Assembly: GCF_023065955.2 (NCBI RefSeq)
Contig: NW_026622997.1
Coordinates: forward strand, 10,030,001 to 10,094,000
Source of the DNA: Ursus arctos
Lineage: Eukaryota > Chordata > Mammalia > Carnivora > Ursidae
Reading direction: 5' to 3'
Length of the DNA: 64,000 nucleotides
Shown piece by piece: positions 50,602 through 60,580 of the stretch; position 1 is the first letter of the stretch; each line of letters starts with the position of its first letter. The translations under genes were made by a program, and so were the position numbers. The notes beneath the pieces were generated by a model that was not told the origin of the DNA, searched no databases, and saw nothing but the letters and a program-made list of their open reading frames with translations.

Positions 50602-50640
<39 letters not shown>

Positions 50641-50735
50641 CATGTACTATAATTTCCTTACCCATTCATCAGTCGATGGGCACTTAGGTTGTTTCCCTGT
50701 CTGGATGGGTTGATTTCTGCAGTTGGCACCCTGCA
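50350..50735 (-). mobile_element. L1 3' UTR, antisense, with embedded (GT)n
   Basis: 'CTTGAACAACCACCAGTCAT', 'GATCCCACATATAAGAAAGA' with TCATATGGTATTTGTC, 'CATTTAGCATAATTTCCTC' and 'ACCCATTCATCAGTCGATGG' are reversed L1 3' UTR landmarks. Confidence 0.8.
50604..50638 (+). repeat. (GT)n microsatellite inside L1
   Basis: About 17 perfect TG units where related L1 copies have a short GTGTATATAT run, a typical LINE-seeded microsatellite. Confidence 0.97.
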
Positions 50736-51684
50736 CGCATCTTGCTGTCCGTCTTTGCCGTACTCTTGGAAATGCCCTATACATCTCTTTTGTATGGGAC
50801 ATACTGTTTCCTGTCTCTTCCTGAATATTATTCAAAGGTTCAGTTGGAAGAGACAGAAACTACACTAACCAATTAAACAAAAATAGAGATTAGGTGCCTT
50901 TCAATTTATTGGAAGTACCAGAGGAGTGGGGCTTGAGGCTGGGCCTCCAGGAATGTCCTAGAACCACACAGCTGCCCTGATCTGCAAAGGGTACTGCATC
51001 ATCTGCCAGTTGGAGTGGGAAGGAGTTGGGAGGCCACCCCTGGGACTGAGCACTTCAAGAATCTTCTGCTGTAGCTGCAGTCTAAAGATCAGAACCTGTC
51101 CCAGCTACTGTCTCTTAATATCCTTGAAGCTGAAGACAACTATGCATTGGAACACTTGTAGGAAAGTCCACTAGTCCCCCTACCATGCTGGCAGTAGAGA
51201 GAGCCAAGCCTCAGAAGGACCACCTCCATTTCCACATCCCATCTTACTTGAATGCATCTAACTGGAAGAACCTAATTTACTCAAAGAACCCAGTTGCAAA
51301 GAAGGCCAAGAAGTGTAGTGTTTAGCTTTCTAGCCACTGCTGGACAAAAAAAATACATACAAGTAGATGGGACTGCTGAAAGTCATTCCACAGTAAACAC
51401 CACACCGAGGCTGTGTGTGTGTGTGTTCTCTTCTTTTGAGGACCTTATTCTCCAGTGCCCTTCCGAGAATGGATCATGGCAAGCAGTTGCCCCAGTTTCT
51501 TACATGTCTGAAAGTCATGTACTCTGGCCTCACATTTACAGTCATTCGTGTCAAGGAATAACTTTTGTGAAAATCTTTTAGAATGATAGAGAACATCTTA
51601 TAGATTCTAGTGTTCTGTTTAGAATTCTGAAGACATTTTAATTCCTGATCATTTATTTGCGACCATTTTTTTTCCCCTCCTGGG
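50736..51684. other. Unassigned; 50840-51400 may be an old dispersed repeat
   Basis: 'GGAGTGGGGCTTGAGGCTGG' with GCCTCCAGGAATGTCC, 'GAACCTGTCCCAGCTACTGT' and 'GAATGCATCTAACTGGAAGA' has the feel of a mammalian interspersed repeat that I cannot name. A plus-strand 95-codon frame (51294-51581) has no motif. A six-unit GT run lies at 51413-51424. Confidence 0.35.
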
Positions 51685-52253
51685 ACTTAACATTTATTTA
51701 AAAAATTTTATCGAGGAATAATTTACATAACGTAAACTTACCCACTGCAAATATATAATTTGATGATTTGTTTTGTCAATTTATAGAGTTTTGCAACCAT
51801 CCCTATCGTCAGCTTTTAGCACATTTCCATCATCCCAAAAGTTTCCTCACGCCTGTTTGCAGCCAGCCGTCAGTCCTACCTCCACAGCCCCTGGCAACCA
51901 GTGTTCTACTTTCTGTCTCTAGAGATTTGTTTTTTCTAGACAATTCATATAAATAGAATCATGTAGCCCTTTGCATGGGGCGTCTTTCACTCAGCGTGTT
52001 TTGCAGTTCATCCTGTTAGCATGTTTCTTGGTTTGTTCTTTAGTGTTGTGAGTAGTATTGTGTGTGTTTTATGTATCCACTCACTGGACATTTATTTATC
52101 CAGTTGCTGGACATTTAGATTATTTTCAATTGGGGGCTGTTATGAATAAAGCTTCTGTGAACATTCGTGTCCAAGTTTTTGTGGGGACAGGTGATTTCAT
52201 TTCTTTTTTGTAGATACCCAGGAGTAGAATTGCTGAGTTGTATGCGAGCTCAC

Positions 52254-52369
52254 GATTTACCTTTTTAAAAAAAAATTCAGTTTAATTAATGTATACTGTA
52301 TTATTAGTTTCAGAGGTAGGATTTAGAAGTCATCAGTTGCATACAACACCCAGTGCGTGATTTACTTTT
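52254..52369 (-). mobile_element. Short L1 3'-end insertion with target-site duplication
   Basis: About 93 bp (52266-52358) of antisense L1 3' UTR: 'GTATACTGTATTATTAGTTT', CAGAGGTAGGATTTAG, 'ACAACACCCAGTGCGT'. It is flanked by GATTTACCTTT (52254-52264) and GATTTACTTTT (52359-52369), 10 of 11. A strongly 5'-truncated copy of a younger L1 inside an older one. Confidence 0.65.
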
Positions 52370-52749
52370 GACAAAACTGCCGAACTGGTTTGCAGAAGTG
52401 ACAGTGTCATTTTATGTTTCCACCAACAACGTACGAGGATTCCAGTTCTTCTCCATCCTCACCAACATTTTGTACTGTCTGTCTTTTTTGATAATAGCTA
52501 TTTTAATGTGTGTGGAAAGGGCTCTCACTATAGATTTATATTTTTCTCATGAATAATGACATTTAGCATCTTTTAATAGTGTATATTAGCCATTTGTAAA
52601 TCTCTGGTGAAATGTTTGTTCTAATATTTTGCCCATTTTTAATTGTTTTTTTTCTCTTATTATTTAGTTGTTAAGGTTCTTTACATAGTCTGAATATAAG
52701 ATCTTTATCTTATATATGATTTGCTTATGTTTTTTCCTAGTCTGTGGTT

Positions 52750-52986
52750 TGTCTTTTTCTTTTCTTTTTTCTTTTTTTTTTAAGATTTTATTTATTTATT
52801 CGACAGAGATAGAGACAGCCAGCGAGAGAGGGGACACAAGCAGGGGGAGTGGGAGAGGAAGAAGCAGGCTCCCAGCGGAGGAGCCTGATGTGGGGCTCGA
52901 TCCCAGAACGCCGGGATCATGCCCTGAGCCGAAGGCAGACGCCTAACCGCTGTGCCACCCAGGCGCCCCTGTCTTTTTATTTTCTT
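52750..52986 (-). mobile_element. SINEC with 17-bp target-site duplication, inside L1
   Basis: The element is 52767-52969, reversed: AAGATTTTATTTATTTATTC, GACAGAGATAGAGACAGCC, GAAGAAGCAGGCTCCCAGCG, GGGATCATGCCCTGAGCCGA, head ending GCCACCCAGGCGCCCC. Flanks TGTCTTTTTCTTTTCTT (52750-52766) and TGTCTTTTTATTTTCTT (52970-52986), 16 of 17. Young type. Confidence 0.97.
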
Positions 52987-53571
52987 AGTAGTATCTTTTG
53001 AAGTGGAATAGTTTTAATTTTAGTAAAATTCAGTTTATCATTTTTTTCTTTTGTGGATCATGCTTTTGGTGTACCTAAAACTCTTTGTACCTAAAAATTC
53101 TTTGTCTAATCCAAGTCATGAAGATTTCCTCTCATAATTTCTTCTAGAAGTTTATTGTTTTCTTTCTTTCATCTAGGTGTATGATCTACTTTGATAAAAA
53201 TTTTATATATGATGTAAGGAAGGATTCTAAGTTCATCTCTTTGAATGTGACTAGCCATTTGTCCAGAACTACTTATTGAGAAGACTGTTCCTTCTTTACT
53301 GAATTGCCTTCCTATCTGTGTTAAAAACCAAATTCAGTACCATGCAGTCTTGATTATCGTGGCTGTATAGCATGTTTGAAATTGGGTAGTACAAGTTCTC
53401 AAACTTGGTTCTTTTTTTCAAAATTATTTTCACCCTTTTAACTCCTTTGTATTTCAATATACATTTTAGGTTGTCAGTTTTACACAAAAAGTCTGGCAGG
53501 ATTTTGATAGGAATTGCATTGAATCTGTAGATCATCTTGAAGAAAATTGCATGGAGTGTCTCTCCATTTAT

Positions 53572-53783
53572 TTGGGTCAGAGATTGCCAAACCCTTTCTT
53601 AAAGGAGCAGATAGGAAGCACTTTATTCTTGTGGGCCATTCAGTCTCTGCCACGTCTGCTCAACTCTGCCGGTGTAGTGGGGGGTTAGTAGGGACAGTGA
53701 GCTGCGGCTGTGCTCCAGTAACACCTTATGTACACAAGCAGGAGGCTGGACTTTGGGCCGGAGGTGGCGGACCTCTGACTTGA
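53572..53783 (+). mobile_element. hAT-Charlie-type MITE, second copy, inside L1
   Basis: 'AGAGATTGCCAAACCCTTTC', 'TTAAAGGAGCAGATAGGAAG', 'TTGTGGGCCATTCAGTCTCT' and 'CAACTCTGCCGGTGTAGTG', ending 'GGCCGGAGGTGGCGGACCTC'. The host L1 text resumes directly (ATGTTTAATTTCTCTCAC). The 8-bp flanks TTTGGGTC and ACTTGATC may be the aged duplication typical of hAT insertion. The plus-strand frame 53547-53783 is not a gene. Confidence 0.7.
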
Positions 53784-54045
53784 TCATGTTTAATTTCTCT
53801 CACACTTCGCAGCAGTGCTTGTAGTTTTCAGTGGAAAATCGTGTATTTATTTATGAAATGTATTTCTAAATACGTTATTCTTAATGGCATTGTGAACTGA
53901 ACTATTTTCTTAATTTCGTTTTCAAATTATTTATTGCTGGTAAATAGAAATCTGATTTTTTCTGTGTTGATCTTATATTCTTTAGCCTTGCTAAACTGGT
54001 TTATTGGTTCTAGAAGGTTTTGTGGATTCCTAGGACCTTTTAGGA

Positions 54046-54864
54046 ACCTCTTTTTGGCCCCATGTTGTGAAATTTCACATTCTGTGCCTTGGGCTGGATC
54101 CACTTAACAGCCGTTGTGTTGAGCTGCCTTTCCTGTCATCTGTAAGAAAACTAACAGGAATTCCTTCCTTGAGTTTAGAGCGTTTGTTTTGCTGCTTGTC
54201 TGTGTAAGGAAAAATAAAGGAGCACAGTTATGTTATTATGTCTCTGCTGAAAATATCGTAGGAAAATTTACAACAATAATAGACGTGATAAAACTTTAAT
54301 AATACAGATTATCTGTAGATTCATTTCTTGTGCCCGTGGCATAAATACACAAATAGCATTTGCAAAGTATGGTTGCTTAGGTATGTGCTATTTATGAGCA
54401 GATTTGTTTTCTAAAAAAAAATGTGGATTAAAGCATATCGCACATGCCATTTTTCTGTTGCTTCTGTACACGAAAACTGCTTTCCTGATTCTGCGTGGTA
54501 GAGTCCCCTAACAGCATGTTTCAACCCTAGATGGCTTTCATTTTTCTTTCGGTTTACATTACTGACTTCTTCTTCCACTCCCTGTAATAATATCAAATTA
54601 GGAAAGGCCTTTTTGAAGGGAAGGAATAGAGAAGGCTTTAATAAGGTTAATAAGTTAATGCAGCCGTGTTAATATAAAGGTAAAGGAGGTTTTTTATAAG
54701 GTGTCCTAGTGTAGGGAATTCAGGCTGGGCACTGTGGAGTGGTCTAAGATTGCCTCTGACCTGAAGCATACATACCTGGTGGCTCTTCCCCTCTGATGTG
54801 AAGGGGTGTGATAGTAAATCCAGGTGTGTATGTGTCTTGGAGGCTGACTTTAGCAATTGTTGTT
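54046..54864. other. No gene recognised
   Basis: Starts with CTCTTTTTGGCCCCATGTTG and has no identifiable element; minus-strand frames 54411-54596 and 54647-54856 lack motifs. Confidence 0.4.
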
Positions 54865-54950
54865 CATTTGTTCATTCATTCATTTATTAACCAATTTATT
54901 AATTTAGCAACACTTTCTGAGCACCTGCTATGTGTTATTTCCTTATGCAA
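54865..54950 (-). mobile_element. L2 3' terminus, antisense
   Basis: 'GTTCATTCATTCATTTATTA' then 'CACTTTCTGAGCACCTGCTA' and TGTGTTATTTCC are the reversed last bases of L2. Confidence 0.6.
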
Positions 54951-55800
54951 GGAAAAGTTAGCTCTGTTAAGGGGCCAGGGTTCTGTGTGGTTTAAGATAG
55001 AAATAGTTTCTTAATACTGCCATCTTACCAACCTTGAAAAATGGGCTGTGACTCAGCAGAGCAGCTGGGTTGGCAGCAGCTGGTTCCACCATTATGTGCC
55101 GTCCCCTCACTCTAGCAGACAGATAATCATGACCTTGACCGTCTCTCAGGCCTAGGTCTTCCAGGTTCACCAGCGCAGTCTGGGTGGAGTCATTGGGAGT
55201 CCTGGACTGTCTTCCAGTTTACTCCCAAATCTTCCTCCTTTGGGATGGACATATTGTGGTGGAAAGAGCCTCCTCTCTCAGACTCTGCTGAATCTGCTAT
55301 TTTTCTTTGTCACTTTGTCCCTTTTCCATTTCAAACATCCCCGCCCCACTTTATTTAATTGCCAGGGATGAGAACATTCCTTCATAGTGTTCAGCTTTTC
55401 CCCCACCTATTAGATATCCGTTTTCCTCTTTGCTTCATAAGCTCTTGTAATACTGGGACCATATGTGATATTTTCAAGTAACTGTGAAATAGCAGCATCC
55501 TTTAGCTTTTTACAGTGCTTGAAAATGGTCAAAATGCACAGCGACCTCAAACCACAGAAAAGTACCTCTTTTGCAGATGCAGAACAAATAAGCAAAAACA
55601 AATCAAACAACAACAAAAATACAACTTATTTTCAGGGAGGTCAGTAATGAATCATGTGTTTACGTGATTCAGCCTGAGCAAACTGAAAATAGCAAAATGG
55701 CCATTTTTCTATAAAGAAGATGACATATCTTTCTAGAGTTCTTGAAGATACAACTAGAGGAATCACACAAGCTTCAGCGTGAAGGCTTTAGGGTTAGATG
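54951..55800. other. No gene recognised
   Basis: Unassigned; a weak L2 3' terminus (TTAGATATCCGTTTTCCTCT and on) may lie at about 55405-55480. Frames on both strands near 55410-55647 overlap and have no motif. Confidence 0.35.
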
Positions 55801-56270
55801 CGGTAGTCCCCCCTTGTCACAGTGTCGCTTTCTCTGGTTTCAGCTCCCTGAGGTTAACCAGGGTCTTCAGACAAATGATCCTGCTTCTGCCACATGGTCA
55901 GCAGGTCAGTAGTAGCTTAACGCTACATCACAGTGCCTGTGTCACTCCTCGCTTCATCTCGTCGCGTAGGCATTGTATCATCTCACATCATTACAAAAAG
56001 GAAGAGTGAGTACAGTATAAGAATATACTTCGAGATATTATATAATATACTCACATCGCTTTTATCGTATTGTTATAATTGTTCTGTTTTATTATTAGTT
56101 ATGACTGTCACTCTCTTACTGTGCCTCATTTATAAATTAAAGTTTATCATAGGTCTGTACATGTAGGACATACAAAAACGTAGTGTACATAGGGCTAGAT
56201 ACTACCCACAGTTTCCGGGATCCATTGGGGGTCTTGGAATGTATCTCCTGCAAATAAGGGGAGACTACTG
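55801..56270 (+). mobile_element. Tigger-like DNA transposon remnant with terminal inverted repeats
   Basis: The left end CGGTAGTCCCCCCTTGTCAC pairs with the right end CAAATAAGGGGAGACTACTG. Inside, 'GGTTTCAGCTCCCTGAGGTT' and 'ATTGTTCTGTTTTATTATTA', then 'CTTACTGTGCCTCATTTATA' and 'ATCCATTGGGGGTCTTGGAA', recall a Tigger-derived family of Tc/mariner type. No transposase survives; frames 55779-56009 and 55933-56166 are by-products. Confidence 0.75.
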
Positions 56271-56645
56271 TCTACATAAAGCTCTAGCCCATGGAGATTG
56301 GTCACGATTGAGCTAAGTTACCAAGGGGATGTACAACTTTTTGACTTTGAGTAGATCTTCTCTTTCTAGGGACATTTTAAATATAGCCCTCCTGGAAGGA
56401 ATAGATTTTTGGAACATTCTCTGAAGAGACAGTTCTAACCCCAAGTGTCTTTCAAATCTATTTTTATAAAAGCAAAAAGAGGGGAAAAAATCAGGATTTC
56501 AGTACTTAGTTTTTTTGTACTTGTGTTAGGATGGAAATTGATATGTTCTACAACTTCAGTGACTATCTCAGTTAGGCCTCTGTCTTTTGAAAGAGTAGAT
56601 GCAATGAGAAGCATTTCTGAGAGAACAGTTACTCGAAAGGTGGTT

Positions 56646-56681
<36 letters not shown>

Positions 56682-57206
56682 CATGCATCTGTTATTTGTG
56701 TATTTCTTCATTTTATGTTAACTATCATTCATTTAAAGTTAACTTAGTCTGGGCAACCTTCTGGTCTTATCTGTGGGTTACAGTTTATTTATAATTTTGC
56801 TCAGTGACTTCTCACCAAAACCAGACGAGTTCAGTCCCTTGCTTCTGTAGCAGAGCTGTTGTACTGGCTTCAGACTACATCCTCAATGATTTTCTGTTCT
56901 TATGACTTTTTAAAGACACCTGCTAAGTCTTTCCGTTTATGTGTTTCATCCCCATTAACTCTGCCTGGATGGACACACCTGAGTGGATTCTCAGTCCACT
57001 CTCATTTCAGTCTGAGCATGCCTGTGAAAACCAGTCCTTCAGTCTTTTACATTTGTTGAAAAGTTCTTGACAAGCACTAGGAAACATCCTCCCTTTTTTT
57101 TCTCTTACATTGGAAGTATAGTATAAGCATCATCAGCACGTTTTATTTTTTCAATTTTAATTTAAATGTCATAAAGACCTCTTCATGGCCATATTCTTTT
57201 AAAAAA
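56271..57206. other. No gene recognised apart from a GT microsatellite
   Basis: Plus-strand frames 56445-56747 and 56859-57059 have no motif; the first crosses the GT tract (Val-Cys repeats). Confidence 0.4.
56647..56679 (+). repeat. (GT)n microsatellite
   Basis: About 16 GT units followed by ATGCATGCATC. Confidence 0.96.
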
Positions 57207-57296
57207 TCTCTATCTCTATCTATCTCTATCTCTATCTCTATCTATCTCTATCTCTATCTCTATCTCTATCTCTATCTCTATCTCTATCTCTATCTC
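57207..57296 (+). repeat. (TCTCTA)n hexanucleotide satellite
   Basis: Ninety bases of TCTCTA/TCTA units. The right two thirds are a pure 6-bp repeat, while the left third mixes TCTA 4-mers with TCTCTA 6-mers. Confidence 0.96.
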
Positions 57297-57444
57297 GACT
57301 CCTATCCAGATCTTCCCCAGTTCTGTGCTTCCATTGTAGGAGAATCAATCCTATCCTTAATTTGACCATATGTCATTAACCCTGTGGTAAGTAACCCTTA
57401 ACAGGATATCCCTGCCTTTTTTTTTTCCCATTCCCTGCATATTT

Positions 57445-57736
57445 CAGAAGGCTCGTTTCTTTTTTTTTTTTTTAGGTATTGTATTTTTTTGTTTTTGTTT
57501 TTTACTTTTTTAAAGAGAGCCAGAGAGAACCTGTGCTCATGCTTGTGCCCAGGAATGGGGTGGAGGGAGGAGCAGAGGGAGAGGGAGGGAGAGAATCTCA
57601 AGTAGACCCCCCCCCCCACTAAGCACGGAGCCCAGTGTGGGGGCTCCGTCTCATGACCCTGAGATCACGACCTGAGCCAAAATCAAGATGATTAAATGAC
57701 TGAGCCACCCAGGCACCCCCAGAAGGCTCATTTCTT
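57445..57736 (-). mobile_element. SINEC with 17-bp target-site duplication and internal poly(C)
   Basis: The element is 57462-57719, reversed: T/G-rich tail, AAAGAGAGCCAGAGAGAACC, the TGCTCATGCTTGTGCCCAGG segment, GGAGCAGAGGGAGAGGGAGG, a run of 11 C (57607-57617), head ending GCCACCCAGGCACCCC. Flanks CAGAAGGCTCGTTTCTT (57445-57461) and CAGAAGGCTCATTTCTT (57720-57736), 16 of 17. Older type with the longest body in the set. Confidence 0.95.
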
Positions 57737-57779
57737 ATGCAAAACTCATATATAGTTCTTTCCTTTCAAAACTAATGTG

Positions 57780-58183
57780 TCACATGTGGCCGCCTGAATG
57801 CTCCTTCTCCGCTTGCCCGGGTAACGTTACACATGCCATTTCTTCTTCTGTTAGTCCCCTTCCCCTTTCCCGTTTTCTCCCTTTAATTTCTGCTTGTCCT
57901 TAAAGATTTAACATCAGCCCCTCATTTAACTCCTTATTTGCAAAGTCTTCACAGATCCTGTGTCCGCTCCTTCACTTCCATTTCTGTCTCCACCCCCGGC
58001 CAAAATGGGGCCTCTCTTTGTATTTCTAAAATGCCCTGTGTACCTCTCTCCAGTGCTGTTGCCATACTCCCCTGCTTTCTGAGTTTCTTTCTTTTTTTAT
58101 TTCACAGTTCCATTTATTTATGGATTTTTCTTTCCATTGAGTTTTTCAGCCCCCACGTTATGATGTGTTTGTCATGTGGAGGT
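57780..58183 (+). mobile_element. Possible L2 3' UTR, left part
   Basis: 'ATTTAACTCCTTATTTGCAA', 'CCACCCCCGGCCAAAATGGG' and 'GCCCTGTGTACCTCTCTCCA' loosely follow sense L2 3' UTR, and a better L2 end resumes after the L1 fragment at 58470. Ends uncertain. Confidence 0.4.
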
Positions 58184-58450
58184 TTTTTTTATTATTATGA
58201 TGTTAGTCACCATGCAGTACATCATTAGTTTTTGATGTAGTGTTCCGTGATTCATTGTTTGTGTATAACACCCAGTGCTCCATGCAATACATGCTCTCCT
58301 TAATACCCATCACCGGGCTAACCCATCCCCCACCCCCCTCCCCTCTGAAATGCTCAGTTTGTTTCCAGGGAGTCCATAGTCTCTCCTGGTTTATTTGCCC
58401 CTCTGTTTACCCCCCCCCCCCCACTTCTTTTTTCCCTTCCTTCTCCTAAG
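58184..58450 (-). mobile_element. Carnivore L1 3' UTR, antisense
   Basis: 'TTTTTTATTATTATGATGTT' with AGTCACCATGCAGTACATCA, 'TTAGTTTTTGATGTAGTGTT', 'CGTGATTCATTGTTTGTGTA' and 'TAACACCCAGTGCTCCATGC' is the reversed 3' end of a young carnivore L1, with an oligo(T) start. Low divergence. Contains poly(C) at 58410-58422. Confidence 0.9.
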
Positions 58451-58469
58451 GATCTCCCTGCTGAGTTTC

Positions 58470-58590
58470 TTTTCTATATCCCCCACTAGATTTTGAGCTC
58501 CTTAAAGCAAGAAGTGTCTTAGTCAACTTTGTACCTGCAGTCTTACCCCTGAAAACATAGTCAGCAGATGTTTGGTGGAAGAAAGTAAGG
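58470..58590 (+). mobile_element. L2 3' end, right part
   Basis: 'CCCACTAGATTTTGAGCTCC' with TTAAAGCAAGAAGTGTC and 'AACATAGTCAGCAGATGTTT' match the L2 3' terminus (cccactagactgtgagctcc, ttgagggcagggactgtgtc). Confidence 0.6.
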
Positions 58591-58734
58591 TGGTGTGCTG
58601 TATTCCTTTGCGGAGGTTTTGTTTCAGTTTCGGATCAACCCAGAGGATGCGAACCTTCGTAACGGCCCTGAGGACACCCCCCCCATCCGGTGAGAGCTCT
58701 TCAGGCCTGCTGGCAGCACAACTCTGCTCTTAGT

Positions 58735-58870
58735 GCAGCAGTTCTCAAATCTGGGGGTTCAATACAAATGAGATTCCAATTCAGGCTGCCTGTGGGGTGT
58801 CCAGGGTCTGCAGTCTGAGGCAGTACCCATGTGATTCTCGTGCTGGGAGTTGTTAGGCACCTTCTGAGAA
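58735..58870 (+). mobile_element. MER5-like hAT-Charlie MITE, second copy
   Basis: 'CAGCAGTTCTCAAATCTGGG' at the left, 'CAGTCTGAGGCAGTACCCAT' with GTGATTCTCGTGC, and an inverted right end 'CTTCTGAGAAGCACTGGG'. The minus-strand frame 58701-58922 crosses it and is not a gene. Confidence 0.6.
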
Positions 58871-59400
58871 GCACTGGGCTTGGGCATGGCTCACGCCGGC
58901 TCCTATCTGGGTTCCCGTCCACGAGGACGTGGACAGCTCAGCCCTATATCCTCAGGAATATGGCCTGTAACCTTCTTGGCAGGAATGGTCAGAGGCATAT
59001 ATTCGTAAGTTCATGCAACAGACGTGTCCCTGAAAAGTTGAATACAAATGAAAATTTTATAAAAGGAAAACAGGATACCAGTCATGAATTCTTTTATAAG
59101 TTAAATAGTCACTCCCTAATTCATTAGTTAAGATATATGTTGTTAAGAATTAGTTTGTTTAAATTAAATGAGATGTCGCTATGTGTGGCTTAGGTTTTTT
59201 GACTGTATAAATTTAATAATGATTCTTTTCCCCAGGTGATTACCTATTATTAACTAATCCTTAAATGGATACTTTAAGATTGATGTAAAAAATTTCACTG
59301 CAGTGGAAGAATTAGTTTTGAAGCTTCAGAAGCCCTAAGTTGGGGGCCCTCCCATTTCTGAGAAGTTCTTTGTGATCGCTGCACAAGTCATTTCTCATTA
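58871..59400. other. No gene recognised
   Basis: Unassigned; the plus-strand 98-codon frame 58831-59127 begins in the MER5-like element and has no motif. Confidence 0.4.
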
Positions 59401-59842
59401 TAATACTTGAGAGTCCTTGAAATCACCCCTACCCGCTTGTGAGCTAATAACATTTATCCAAGAGGGCTTTTTATATGCTGAAGATACAGTAGATCTGAGA
59501 TGGTAATCAAATAGTCTTTGGTGATCTGTTTTCTCAGTCTTCTCTGCTAGATCCACTTCCTTCACCAGTTCATCACAACATAAGTTTCTGGCATTGACAG
59601 TCTTATTCTCCCCCCACATGCTGCGTGCTGTATTTGAGCAACCTGATCTTTTCCAGTAGCTTCCAATCTCGCCTCTGGCAGCATCTAGCCCATCACTTAA
59701 CCACCTCATAACCACCTCCTGGCCAGGCTTTCTCATTTTCAGATGATGAGAGTGAAGTTGATGACCCACTTTTAGTTTGGAGTGAATCTTCACATGGTGT
59801 TCTGGGCTCTTCCAGTGACATAGAATATTCCAGAAGGAAAAA
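59401..59842 (-). pseudogene. Possible degraded coding fragment, unknown family
   Basis: A 131-codon minus-strand frame (59793 down to 59401) has a mixed, protein-like composition: GEIGSYWKRSGCSNTARSMW, CCDELVKEVDLAEKTEKTDH, RLFDYHLRSTVSSAYKKPSW. A second minus frame in another phase is open from 59842 to 59693 (contains MSLEEPRTPCEDSLQTKSGS and SSSENEKAWPGGGYEVV, then a stop). Read in order, the two could be one protein interrupted by a frameshift near 59700, that is, an old processed pseudogene or a captured coding piece. I do not recognise the protein. Alternatively both are chance. The plus strand is also open over 59714-59846 (contains SDDESEVDDPLLVWSESSHG) after a pyrimidine-rich TTTCTCATTTTCAG, so a plus-strand exon cannot be excluded either. 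Confidence 0.25.
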
Positions 59843-59846
59843 TTAA

Positions 59847-60059
59847 CTTCACTGCATTGAAGATAGTAGCTATCATTGAGTAAATATCAGTTTCACCTTT
59901 TCTCCCTACCTGCCTGCTAGTAAGCACACGTCTCCAGATTGCCCTAGGTGAGTTGCTTTATAACCACCGTGGCTTTTGAGGCGCGAATGGTCACGGGCAG
60001 TTCTGTTTTCAAGATTGTGTCTGGTCTTTGGAGTCTACTTCTCAGTGTGGAGTTAGCAT
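59847..60059. other. No gene recognised
   Basis: Spacer; the 124-codon plus-strand frame 59948-60322 starts here and runs into L2/MIR-like DNA. Hydrophobic product, no domain. Confidence 0.4.
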
Positions 60060-60215
60060 CTGTACTTGTTGCACTTACTGTCTGGGTCTTTCTCTGGACT
60101 CTCACATCCTTGGGTGGATTTCATCTTAGCTCCTTGTTCGGAGGGCAGTGTCTTCATCCTCTAGGTACCCCTGGCACCTGGCACAGGGAAGGTCCTAAAA
60201 ATATGGGCTTGGTAA
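60060..60215 (+). mobile_element. Possible L2 fragment
   Basis: 'TCTTCATCCTCTAGGTACCC' with CTGGCACCTGGCACAGG looks like the last part of L2 (tgtatccccagcgcctggcacagtgcc). Short and diverged. Confidence 0.35.
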
Positions 60216-60317
60216 TCCTGAAATATACGGTTAGTCTTACCTTAGTGAATTCTATGAATTTAACTGTAAGAACTTGGTCAGTTTATTTGGGAAGCCGTGG
60301 TTTCTCACGGTTTCATG

Positions 60318-60580
60318 GTTGAAGAGCAGGGCTGTAGAATCAACCTGCTCGGTCCTCATCTTGCTCTGTACTAGCCGTGGGGAGAACTTAGACCCCTAAG
60401 ATAGCCTCTTTATGCCTCAGTTTCCTTATTTGGTAAACTCGGCATGGTAATATTAATGATTATCTCTTAGGATTCTTAAGAAGATTATATGTGGAAAACA
60501 GAGTAGTTGTGGGCACATAACTACCTTCTGGTAAATGCTAGTTTGAAAATGATAATAATATTAGTAGTATTATTGTTATT
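60318..60580 (+). mobile_element. MIR, near full length
   Basis: 'TAGAATCAACCTGCTCGGTC', 'TTATGCCTCAGTTTCCTTAT' with TTGGTAAACTCGGCATGG, 'TATCTCTTAGGATTCTTAAG' and 'CTTCTGGTAAATGCTAGTTT' followed by AATAATA repeats give the full MIR order. Confidence 0.75.

Larger units (their letters stand above)
51685..54045 (-). mobile_element. Old L1, antisense, 3' UTR through ORF2, with three nested insertions
   Basis: Reversed landmarks in order: 'ATTTTATCGAGGAATAATTT', 'GTTGCTGGACATTTAGATTA', 'CCAACAACGTACGAGG' with CTTCTCCATCCTCACCAAC, 'CTAGTCTGTGGTTTGTC', 'GGATTTTGATAGGAATTGCA', 'TTGTAGTTTTCAGTGGAAAA' and 'GCCTTGCTAAACTGGTTTAT'. Interrupted at 52266-52358, 52767-52969 and 53572-53783. All coding frames are destroyed. 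Confidence 0.88.

Noticed and set aside
57207..57296. CRISPR-like or regulatory array
   Set aside because: Units are 4-6 bp with no spacers; it is a simple satellite in a vertebrate genome.
59948..60322. 124-codon hydrophobic plus-strand frame
   Set aside because: Runs across L2-like and MIR sequence; hydrophobicity follows from the T-rich strand.
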